Position numbers and translations under genes: made by a program
The notes under the pieces: generated by a model
What the model was told of the DNA's origin: nothing
What the model saw: the letters and a program-made list of their open reading frames with translations, nothing else
Databases searched by the model: none
Part shown: positions 25,976 through 32,569 of the stretch, one piece after another
Position numbering within the stretch: the stretch's first letter is position 1
Layout of the letters: each line of letters begins with the position of its first letter
Source: Mycolicibacterium chitae
GTDB taxonomy: Bacteria > Actinomycetota > Actinomycetes > Mycobacteriales > Mycobacteriaceae
Length of the DNA: 64,000 nucleotides
Assembly: GCF_900637205.1 (NCBI RefSeq)
Contig: NZ_LR134355.1
Coordinates: 310,001-374,000 of the forward strand
Direction of reading: 5' to 3'

Positions 25976-26763
25976 CCGGGACCGCGCCGGCGGCGCTGAT
26001 CCTGGCCGCCGCGCTGCTGCTGGTCCCCGACTCCCCGCGCCGACGATTGTCCCCGCGGACCGCGCGCACCCCGGTCCTGCGCTCGGCCGGCCCCGCAGGC
26101 CTGGGCGTCGCGGCGCTGCTGGGCTGGGCGCTGTGCGGGCCGTTCGTGGCGGCCGCGATCCTCCTGTTGGGCGCCACGCTGGTGGCCCGCCGGCGACGCC
26201 GCGCCGCGCAGCAGCGCGGCCTGCGCGACCGGGCCGCCATGGCCGACGCGCTGGAGATGCTGACCGCCGAACTGCGCGTCGGCAACCACCCGGTCCGCGG
26301 CTTCGCCGCGGTGGCCAACGAGGCCGCCGGGCAGGTCGGGGAGGGGTTCCGGCGGGTCGCCGCGCGGGCGCGGCTCGGTGCCGACGTGGCCGCGGGATTG
26401 CGCTCCGCCGCGGCGCATTCCGGGCAGCCGCAGGACTGGCACCGACTGGCGGTGTTCTGGCAGCTCGCCGCGGACCACGGGCTGGCGGTCGCGGCGCTGA
26501 TGCGCGCCGCCCAGCGCGACATCGTCGAGCGCCAACGGTTCCACGCTCGGGTCGACGCCGGGATGGCCGGTGCGCGGGCCACCGCCGCGATCCTCGCCGG
26601 CCTGCCGGCCGTCGGGATCCTGCTCGGTCAGGCGATGGGCGCCGCGCCGCTGGTGTTCCTGACTGCCGGCGGCCTCGGCGGGGTGCTGCTGGTCCTCGGT
26701 GTCCTGCTGGTGTGCACCGGGCTGCTGTGGGCCGACCGCATCACCGGGCAGGCCGCCGCGTGA
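25972..26763 (+). CDS. tadB: Tad inner-membrane platform protein TadB
   Basis: 263 residues. Two N-terminal hydrophobic helices are followed by a cytoplasmic GspF/T2SSF domain (LRDRAAMADALEMLTAELRVGNHP...AAQRDIVERQRF) and two C-terminal helices. It forms the membrane platform contacted by TadA. GTG start by 4-nt overlap with tadA; the end overlaps tadC by 4 nt. Equivalent to Rv3658c. Confidence 0.92.
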   Translation: MTGTAPAALILAAALLLVPDSPRRRLSPRTARTPVLRSAGPAGLGVAALLGWALCGPFVAAAILLLGATLVARRRRRAAQQRGLRDRAAMADALEMLTAELRVGNHPVRGFAAVANEAAGQVGEGFRRVAARARLGADVAAGLRSAAAHSGQPQDWHRLAVFWQLAADHGLAVAALMRAAQRDIVERQRFHARVDAGMAGARATAAILAGLPAVGILLGQAMGAAPLVFLTAGGLGGVLLVLGVLLVCTGLLWADRITGQAAA

Positions 26764-27335
26764 CCGCGGCCGCGCTGGCCCTGGCGGCGGCGCTGCTGGT
26801 GAATCCCGCTGCGGCGGCGGGCCGTTGGCGGATCGGCGGACGGTCCGCCCCCGCTGCACCCGAACCGCTCGACGCAGACGACCCGCTGGCCGTGGCGGCG
26901 AGCCTCGACGTGCTCTCGGTGTGCCTGGCCGCGGGCATGTCGGTCGCGGCGGCCGCGCGGGCCACCGCGACCTCGGCGCCGCCGGAGCTCGCGATGCCGC
27001 TGCGCCGGGCCGCGGATCTGCTTGCGCTGGGCGCGGATCCGGCCACCGCCTGGGCGGCCCGACCCGACGAGGTCACCGACGAACACTGCGTCGCCCTGCT
27101 GCGGTTGGCGCGCCGGTCGGCGGCCTCGGGTGCGGCGCTGGCAAGCGGGGTCGCCGAACTGGCCGAGCAGTCCCGGCAGGCCGCGGTCCACCGGGCCGAG
27201 GCGACCGCCGAGCGCGCCGCGGTGGTGATCGCCGGACCGCTGGGGCTGTGCTTCCTGCCGGCGTTCGTGTGCCTGGGCGTCGTGCCGGTGGTGGTCGGCC
27301 TGGCCGGCGAGGTGCTGGGTTCGGGACTGCTGTGA
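26760..27335 (+). CDS. tadC: Tad inner-membrane platform protein TadC
   Basis: 191 residues, a shorter second GspF-domain protein. DPLAVAASLDVLSVCLAAGMSVAAAAR and SGAALASGVAELAEQSRQ are the paired helices of the domain; a long hydrophobic helix pair ends the protein. The GTG start overlaps tadB (GTGA). Predicted partner of TadB in the pilus platform; equivalent to Rv3657c. Confidence 0.9.
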   Translation: MTAAALALAAALLVNPAAAAGRWRIGGRSAPAAPEPLDADDPLAVAASLDVLSVCLAAGMSVAAAARATATSAPPELAMPLRRAADLLALGADPATAWAARPDEVTDEHCVALLRLARRSAASGAALASGVAELAEQSRQAAVHRAEATAERAAVVIAGPLGLCFLPAFVCLGVVPVVVGLAGEVLGSGLL

Positions 27336-27341
27336 GACCAC

Positions 27342-27365
27342 CCGTGAAATCAACCGTGAAATCAA
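27342..27365 (+). repeat. 12-bp tandem repeat before the pilin gene
   Basis: CCGTGAAATCAA occurs twice in a row in the only real gap inside the tad run, just ahead of the pilin ribosome site GAAGGGA. Confidence 0.8.
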
Positions 27366-27380
27366 CCGAAGGGAAAACCG

Positions 27381-27584
27381 ATGCTGGACAAGGTGTTACG
27401 GACAACACGCGCGCGGCTGACGATGCTGGTGGTCGACGAGGCGGGGATGTCCACCGTCGAATACGCCATCGGCACCGTGGCCGCCGCGGCCTTCGGCGCG
27501 ATCCTCTACAGCGTCGTGACCGGCGACTCCATCGTTGGCGCGCTGACCAACATCATCAACCGCGCGCTGAACACCGGTACCTGA
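27381..27584 (+). CDS. Flp-type pilin (DUF4244, Rv3656c type)
   Basis: 67 residues. DEAG/MSTVEYAIG has the prepilin-peptidase pattern of Flp pilins: Gly at -1, Glu at +5 and Tyr at +6, followed by a hydrophobic helix (about 25-45). The mature protein of some 45 residues should polymerise into a thin pilus. Unlike the genes before it, it has its own ribosome site (GAAGGGA, 7 nt spacing to ATG), which fits a need for more copies. Confidence 0.9.
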   Translation: MLDKVLRTTRARLTMLVVDEAGMSTVEYAIGTVAAAAFGAILYSVVTGDSIVGALTNIINRALNTGT

Positions 27585-27907
27585 GCGGCGATGCGGGCGT
27601 CGGCACCGTCGAGACCGCGCTGGCCATCGCGTCGCTGGTGGCCGTCGTGCTGGTATGCGTGGCGGGCCTCGGTGCCATCCTCGCCGGGGTGCGCTGCGCC
27701 GATGCCGCCCGCGAGGCCGCGCGGTTGGCGGCCCGCGGCGATCCGGCCGCGGCCGCCGAGGCCGTGCGGGCCGTCGGCCCGGCCGGAGCGCAGCTGCGGC
27801 TGCACAGCGAGGGCGGCTTCGTCGTCGCGACCGTCACCGCGGCGTCGCTGCTGCCGGTCGTCCCGATCAGCGCCCGGGCCGTCGCCGCCGTCGAACCCGC
27901 GCGCTGA
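27581..27907 (+). CDS. TadE-like minor pseudopilin, probable CTG start (Rv3655c type)
   Basis: 108 residues. DAG/VGTVETALAIASLVAVVLV shows the prepilin pattern (Gly -1, Glu +5) followed by one helix; the rest is an alpha/beta domain with CADAAREAARLAARGD, typical of TadE. No ATG, GTG or TTG occurs in frame upstream of the motif. CTG 27581 overlaps the pilin stop as CTGA, copying the 4-nt overlaps elsewhere in this cluster, and is the best start. Internal GTG codons would remove the Glu+5 region. Confidence 0.75.
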   Translation: MSGDAGVGTVETALAIASLVAVVLVCVAGLGAILAGVRCADAAREAARLAARGDPAAAAEAVRAVGPAGAQLRLHSEGGFVVATVTAASLLPVVPISARAVAAVEPAR

Positions 27908-27923
27908 CAGGGGCTCGGCCAGC

Positions 27924-28229
27924 GTGCTGGCGGCGCTGATGGTGGTCGCGCTGTTGACCGTGACGCTGGCGGTCGGCCGCGTGGGGGCGGCCGTGCTGGC
28001 CCGGCACCGCGCCCAGGCGGCGGCCGATCTGGCGGCGCTGGCCGCGGCGGCCGCGGTGCCCGCCGGCCCCGCCGCGGCCTGCGAGCAGGCCCGGGAGCTG
28101 GCCGCGACGATGGGGTCGGTCATCACCGAGTGCGCCGTGACCGATCTGGACATCACCATCGAGGTCAGCGTCGGGGTCGGACTGGGCGGCGGCCAGGCGC
28201 GCGCGGCGGCGCGGGCCGGTCCGGTCTAA
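27924..28229 (+). CDS. TadE/TadG-like membrane protein (Rv3654c type)
   Basis: 101 residues. One N-terminal hydrophobic helix is followed by HRAQAAADLAALAAAA, the signature helix of Rv3654c-like proteins found beside tad genes and the downstream helicase. It lacks Glu+5. GTG 27924 is the first start in frame, after AGGGG at 27910. A protein of this family was reported as secreted from M. tuberculosis. Last gene of the cluster; its TAA stop overlaps the TAG of the converging gene. Confidence 0.75.
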   Translation: MLAALMVVALLTVTLAVGRVGAAVLARHRAQAAADLAALAAAAAVPAGPAAACEQARELAATMGSVITECAVTDLDITIEVSVGVGLGGGQARAAARAGPV

Positions 28230-28861
28230 CCCGACTGGCTGCGCCAGTTCATGGCGCGGGCGATCACGTGCTCGCGGCCGCCGCCGGCCGGTTCCAGGCC
28301 CACCCGGGTGACGAAACCGACGGCGATCGGCTCGCCCCGCCAGTCGTCGACCTTCCAGGTGGCGCAGTAGGTGGTGCCCGGTTCGGCCTCGGCGGCCCTG
28401 GCGAGCACCTCGCTCTCCCGGCTGCTCATGTTGCGGGCCGTGATGTCGTCGGTGAACGCCCGGTTGGCGGCGACCCCGGTATCGGGATTTAGCCCGCTGT
28501 TGCGGAGTGACTGTGGAGTATCGGTGGCGATGCCGGTGGTCAGGTTCCACAGCAGCGGGCCCGGCATGACGCGGGCGGGGGGTTCGGCGGCCGCGGCGCC
28601 GACCCACACGTGCACCCCGTGCACGGTGCCGTCGGTCATCCGCACGGGTTCGGTCCGGATCACCCGATTGCCCTTCGGGGTGATGCTGACCAGGCTGGTC
28701 GCGGTGTTGACGGTCTCGGCGACGGCGGTCTGGATCGCCGACAGGTGCGGGCTGCGGCGCAGGAACGTGCTGACGGGCACCAACTTCTGCGACCGCGCTC
28801 CGTCCGCGACGACGACGGGCTCCCCGCCGAGGGTCTCCAGCAGCAGCCAGTCGCGGCTCAT
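28226..28861 (-). CDS. Rv3651-like DUF5593 protein, C-terminally short
   Basis: 211 residues. The sequence from DWLLLETLGGEPVVVADG through TFLRRSPHL, ITPKGNRVIRTEPV and EHVIARAMNW follows Rv3651, a PAS-like protein. From memory Rv3651 is about 345 residues; this one stops right after RAMNW, so a C-terminal domain seems to be missing. Its stop codon overlaps that of the Rv3654c homologue. ATG 28861 has TAGAAT 8 nt upstream. Function unknown. Confidence 0.8.
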   Translation of the reverse strand: MSRDWLLLETLGGEPVVVADGARSQKLVPVSTFLRRSPHLSAIQTAVAETVNTATSLVSITPKGNRVIRTEPVRMTDGTVHGVHVWVGAAAAEPPARVMPGPLLWNLTTGIATDTPQSLRNSGLNPDTGVAANRAFTDDITARNMSSRESEVLARAAEAEPGTTYCATWKVDDWRGEPIAVGFVTRVGLEPAGGGREHVIARAMNWRSQSG

Positions 28862-28869
28862 GAGTGCCG

Positions 28870-28875
28870 ATTCTA
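28870..28875 (-). promoter_or_regulatory. -10 box for the Rv3651-like gene
   Basis: TAGAAT on the minus strand, 8 nt before ATG 28861, near-consensus. Confidence 0.55.
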
Positions 28876-29050
28876 TTACCCCCGCCAAACGGGTGTTTGC
28901 TGGGCGGCGCGAAAGCCCCGGTCGGGTGGGCACCTGTCAGGTGGAGCGGTTTGCCCGTTGCGCTCAATCCGGTTGCGCGCGGCGGGAATCCGGGGGTATT
29001 TTCCGGCTTGCCCGGCCCCCTGGGAGGTCGACCGTACGAGGGGTCGGTCG

Positions 29051-31375
29051 TCAGCCCAGTTCGGCCAGTACCGTGCGCAGCACCGCGACCGCCCCGGCCT
29101 TGTCCAGCGGATCGTTCCCGTTGCCGCATTTCGGCGACTGCACACACGACGGACAGCCGTGCGGGCATTCGCACGCCTGGATCGCCTCGGCCGTCGCGCC
29201 CAGCCACTGGGCCGCGCGCCGGTAACCGCGTTCGGCGAAGCCGGCGCCGCCGGGGTGCCCGTCGTAGACGAACACCGTCGGCAGGCCGTTCTCCGGGCCG
29301 ACGGCCATCGAGATCCCGCCGATGTCGCCGCGGTCGCAGCTGGCCACCAGCGGCAGCAACCCGATGGCGGCGTGCTCGGCGGCGTGCAGCGACCCCGGTA
29401 TGCGCAGCGGGTCGACACCGTTGGCGATCAACAACTCCGGCGTCGCCGAATACATCACGGCCTTGGTGGACAGCGTCTGGGTCGGCATCTCCAGCTCGAC
29501 GAAGTCCAAAACCTCCCCGGTCATGGTTCGCCGCAGGTAGCCCACCACGGTGTGCGACACCGCCACCGGGACGAACCCGAGGGTGACCCCGCCCAGCTCG
29601 ACCCGCTCGCCGGGGCCGGTCACCGCGATGTCGGTCAGCTCGCGGGAGAACGTGGTGTAGCCCGGATCCTCGGCGTGCACGAACGCCAGGCCGTCGTCGA
29701 GTTGCAGGGAATCGACCAGGTAGGTCTCGCCCTGGTGCAGGTACACCGCGCCGGGATGCACCTGCGCGGGGGCCTGGCCGGCGCCCACGCCACCGAGCAG
29801 GCGCCCGGTGTCGCTCTCCACGATCGACACCTGCCCGCCGATGGATCCGCGGATGTCCACCGCCTGATGCGGGTCCACGCCCGGCGCTGGGAAGTACCGC
29901 CCGCCGCGGCGGCGCAGCAGCCCGTCGTCGACCAGTTCGGCGGCCACCGACTCCGCGCTCCACTCGCGCACCTCGGTGTCCTCGAGCGGCAATTCGGTGG
30001 CCGCGCAGAGCAATTGGGGGCCGAGCACGTACGGGTTGGTGGGATCGATGACCACCCGCTCGATCGGCTTGTCCAGCAGCGCCTCGGGATGATGGACCAG
30101 GTAGGTGTCCAGCGGATCGTCGCGCGCGATCAGCACCACCAGCGCGCTCTGACCGCGCCGGCCCGAGCGCCCGGCCTGCTGCCAGAACGACGTCACGGTA
30201 CCCGGGAAGCCGGCCAGCACCACCGCGTCGAGCCCGGCGATGTCCACGCCGAGTTCCAGGGCGTTGGTGGTGGCCAGGCCCAGCAGTCGGCCGTCGGCCA
30301 GGGCGGCCTCGAGTTCGCGGCGGTCCTCGGCCAGATAACCGGCCCGGTACGAGGCGACCTTGTCGAGGAGCGGCGGCGCGATGTCCGCCAGCCGGGTGCG
30401 GGCGCCCAGCGCGGTCAGTTCGGCGCCGCGGCGCGAGCGCACGAACGTCAGCGTGCGCGCCCCCTCGGCCATCAGGTCGGCCATCACCCGGGCCGCCTCG
30501 CTGCCGGCCGCCCGTCGCACCGGGGCCCCGTGCTCCCCGGTGACGTCGGTGCGCAGCGGCGGCTCCCACAGCGCGACCGTGCGCGCGCCCTGGGGTGAGG
30601 CGTCCTCGGTGACCTCCGCGACGGTCTGGCCGATGAGCTCGGCGGCCGTCTCGCCCGGGGCGGAGGTCGTCGCGCTGGCGAAGATCACCGTGGGGCCCGC
30701 GGCGTCGGCGGCGCCGTAGCGCTGGGCCAGGCGCAGCAGCCGGCGCAGCACCATCGCGACGTTCGAGCCGAACACCCCGCGGTAGTAGTGGCATTCGTCA
30801 ACCACGATGTAGCGCAGCCCGCGCAGGAACACCGCCCAGCGCGCGTGGTTGCGCAGCAGCGACAGGTGGATCATGTCCGGGTTGGAGAACAGCCACCGGG
30901 AGCGTTCCCGGGCGAACCGGCGCACCTCGGTCGCGCTGTCCCCGTCGTAGGCGGTGGGCGCCACGTCGGCCAGCCCCGGGACCGCCGCGGTCAGGGCGTA
31001 GGCGGCGCGCAGCTGATCGTGGCCCAGGGCCTTGGTCGGGGACAGGTACAGTGCGCGCGCCCGCGGGTCGGCGGCCAGGGCGGTCAGCACCGGCAGCTGA
31101 TAGGCCAGCGACTTGCCCGAGGCCGTCCCGGTGCTGATCACCACGTGGCGGCCGTCGTGGGCGTGCTGGGCGGCACGCACCTGATGGGTCCAGGGCGCGG
31201 CCACGCCGCGCTCGGTGAAGGCCCGCACGAGGTCGGCATCGGCCCAGTCCGGCCAGCGATCCGTCCGTCCGCCGCGGGCCGGCAGTTCGGCAACGTGACG
31301 AACCGGAGGCTCGACGCCCTCGTCGGTGCCGGCCAGCGCCGCGGACAGCAGCTCACTGCCGAAATTCGTCTCCAC
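29051..31375 (-). CDS. Superfamily II DNA helicase with C-terminal cysteine cluster (SftH/MrfA type)
   Basis: 774 residues. Motif I STGTASGKS, motif II DECH, motif III SATTSAP, motif VI QQAGRSGRRGQ, then a DUF1998 region ending in ACECPHGCPSCVQSPKCG, a four-cysteine metal site. This matches the Rv3649/SftH clade: M. smegmatis SftH is a 3'-to-5' translocase and helicase, and the Bacillus relative MrfA acts in mitomycin repair. No MrfB-like nuclease is adjacent. It is divergent from cspA with a 217-nt gap. Confidence 0.94.
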   Translation of the reverse strand: METNFGSELLSAALAGTDEGVEPPVRHVAELPARGGRTDRWPDWADADLVRAFTERGVAAPWTHQVRAAQHAHDGRHVVISTGTASGKSLAYQLPVLTALAADPRARALYLSPTKALGHDQLRAAYALTAAVPGLADVAPTAYDGDSATEVRRFARERSRWLFSNPDMIHLSLLRNHARWAVFLRGLRYIVVDECHYYRGVFGSNVAMVLRRLLRLAQRYGAADAAGPTVIFASATTSAPGETAAELIGQTVAEVTEDASPQGARTVALWEPPLRTDVTGEHGAPVRRAAGSEAARVMADLMAEGARTLTFVRSRRGAELTALGARTRLADIAPPLLDKVASYRAGYLAEDRRELEAALADGRLLGLATTNALELGVDIAGLDAVVLAGFPGTVTSFWQQAGRSGRRGQSALVVLIARDDPLDTYLVHHPEALLDKPIERVVIDPTNPYVLGPQLLCAATELPLEDTEVREWSAESVAAELVDDGLLRRRGGRYFPAPGVDPHQAVDIRGSIGGQVSIVESDTGRLLGGVGAGQAPAQVHPGAVYLHQGETYLVDSLQLDDGLAFVHAEDPGYTTFSRELTDIAVTGPGERVELGGVTLGFVPVAVSHTVVGYLRRTMTGEVLDFVELEMPTQTLSTKAVMYSATPELLIANGVDPLRIPGSLHAAEHAAIGLLPLVASCDRGDIGGISMAVGPENGLPTVFVYDGHPGGAGFAERGYRRAAQWLGATAEAIQACECPHGCPSCVQSPKCGNGNDPLDKAGAVAVLRTVLAELG

Positions 31376-31474
31376 AGGGGCAATTGTTCACCAGTTCGTA
31401 GCAACGAGACTGTCGCTAACCCGCCGATCATGATTGGATGTGGGTGGTCGCAGCTTCTGTGTGGTGTCAAAGCT

Positions 31475-31559
31475 TTCGCAGGATCAACGTTGCGATCGCG
31501 GTTCCTGCGAAGGATGTGCGGTCACAACGGGCCCGGTGCACTGCAACGGTGGTGCACCG
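31475..31559 (+). promoter_or_regulatory. Structured 5' leader of cspA
   Basis: Two hairpins precede cspA: a 9-bp stem TTCGCAGGA (31475-31483) with TCCTGCGAA (31503-31511), and an 8-bp stem CGGTGCAC (31534-31541) with GTGCACCG (31552-31559). Long structured leaders that respond to temperature are common for cold-shock mRNAs. The transcription start was not identified. Confidence 0.5.
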
Positions 31560-31592
31560 CACCCGGTAGGAAAAGTAAGGAAAGATCGAAAG

Positions 31593-31796
31593 ATGCCACA
31601 GGGAACTGTGAAGTGGTTCAACGCGGAAAAGGGCTTCGGCTTTATTGCGCCCGAGGACGGCTCCGCTGACGTATTTGTCCACTACACGGAGATTCAGGGT
31701 TCGGGCTTCCGGACCCTCGAGGAAAACCAGCGGGTGGAGTTCGAGGTCGGCCAGAGCCCCAAGGGGCCTCAGGCCACCGGCGTTCGCGCCGTCTGA
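31593..31796 (+). CDS. cspA: Cold-shock protein CspA
   Basis: 67-residue single-strand nucleic-acid-binding protein. RNP1 KGFGFI and RNP2 VFVHY are both present within the five-strand CSD fold; the C-terminus ends GVRAV. It acts as an RNA chaperone. ATG preceded by purine-rich AAGGAAAGATCGAAAG. A strong intrinsic terminator follows 16 nt after the stop. Equivalent to Rv3648c. Confidence 0.97.
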   Translation: MPQGTVKWFNAEKGFGFIAPEDGSADVFVHYTEIQGSGFRTLEENQRVEFEVGQSPKGPQATGVRAV

Positions 31797-31812
31797 GAAT
31801 TCTCTGACATAA

Positions 31813-31848
31813 ACGTCCCGGGCGGTCCTACCGCCCGGGACGTTTTGT
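31813..31848 (+). terminator. Intrinsic terminator of cspA
   Basis: 14-bp perfect stem (31813-31826 with 31830-31843), 3-nt loop CCT, followed by TTTTGT. The clearest Rho-independent terminator in the window apart from the 6C RNA. Confidence 0.95.
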
Positions 31849-31854
31849 CTGCCT

Positions 31855-31860
31855 TACTGT
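31855..31860 (+). promoter_or_regulatory. -10 box for the Rv3647c-type gene
   Basis: TACTGT lies 6 nt before GTG 31867, directly after the cspA terminator; leaderless start inferred. Confidence 0.5.
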
Positions 31861-31866
31861 CGTCAC

Positions 31867-32457
31867 GTGAGTCAGCTCTCCTTCTTCTCTGCGGAATCGG
31901 TGCCGCCCGCGGTCTCCGATCTCACCGGGCTGCTCGCAACCGCCGGCCAGATCGTCCTGGTCGGCTCGCCCGACGTGGTCGGGGCCCGACTGTCGGTGGT
32001 GGTGGACCGGCCCTGGCGGGCCACCGCGCTGGCCGAGATGATCGTCGAGGCCGGCCTGGAGCCGGAGGTCGCCCGCACTGACGAGGACACCCCCCTGGTG
32101 CGGACCGCCGTCGACCTGCGGCTGGTGCCGCTGGCCCGGGCCTGGACCCGGGGCGCGGTCAAGACGGTGCCGGCCCAGTGGGTGCCCGGCCCGCGTGAGC
32201 TGCGCGCCTGGACCCTGGCGGCCGGTTACGCCGACGGCGACCGCTACCTGCTGGGTCTGGACCTGCACGCCCCGGATACGCATTCCCCGCTGGCCTCGGC
32301 CCTGATGCGGATCGGAATCGCGCCGACGCTGATCGGCACCCGCGGGAGCCATCCCGCGCTGCGGATCAACGGCCGTAGACGGCTGTCGCGGCTGGTAGAG
32401 AACGTGGGAGAGCCCCCCGAGGACCCCGAGGCGCAGGCCCAATGGCCCCGGGTCTGA
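31867..32457 (+). CDS. Conserved mycobacterial protein (Rv3647c type)
   Basis: 196 residues, no signal peptide or membrane helix. Notable stretches: LSFFSAES at the N-terminus, a nucleotide-fold-like IVLVGSPDVVGARLSVVVD, and GSHPALRINGRRRLSRLVENVGEPP at the C-terminus. It always sits between cspA and topA in related genomes I recall, which hints at a nucleic-acid-linked role, but no family function is known to me. Start GTG by leaderless promoter. Confidence 0.88.
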   Translation: MSQLSFFSAESVPPAVSDLTGLLATAGQIVLVGSPDVVGARLSVVVDRPWRATALAEMIVEAGLEPEVARTDEDTPLVRTAVDLRLVPLARAWTRGAVKTVPAQWVPGPRELRAWTLAAGYADGDRYLLGLDLHAPDTHSPLASALMRIGIAPTLIGTRGSHPALRINGRRRLSRLVENVGEPPEDPEAQAQWPRV

Positions 32458-32569
32458 CGCGCCAACGGAGGCCGGTCAGTTTGCTTCGGTGCGTGCACAA
32501 TGCAAAATTGGCAGTTGCTCGCAGGCATCGCGCCCTGCGATGCGATGAAGAAGTGGAGCGTAACCGCAG

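Noticed and set aside
27591..27923. ATG 27591 as start of the Rv3654c-type gene
   Set aside because: The frame from 27591 runs out of phase through the TadE-like gene and gives an Arg/Pro/Ser-rich nonsense peptide; the real protein starts near GTG 27924.
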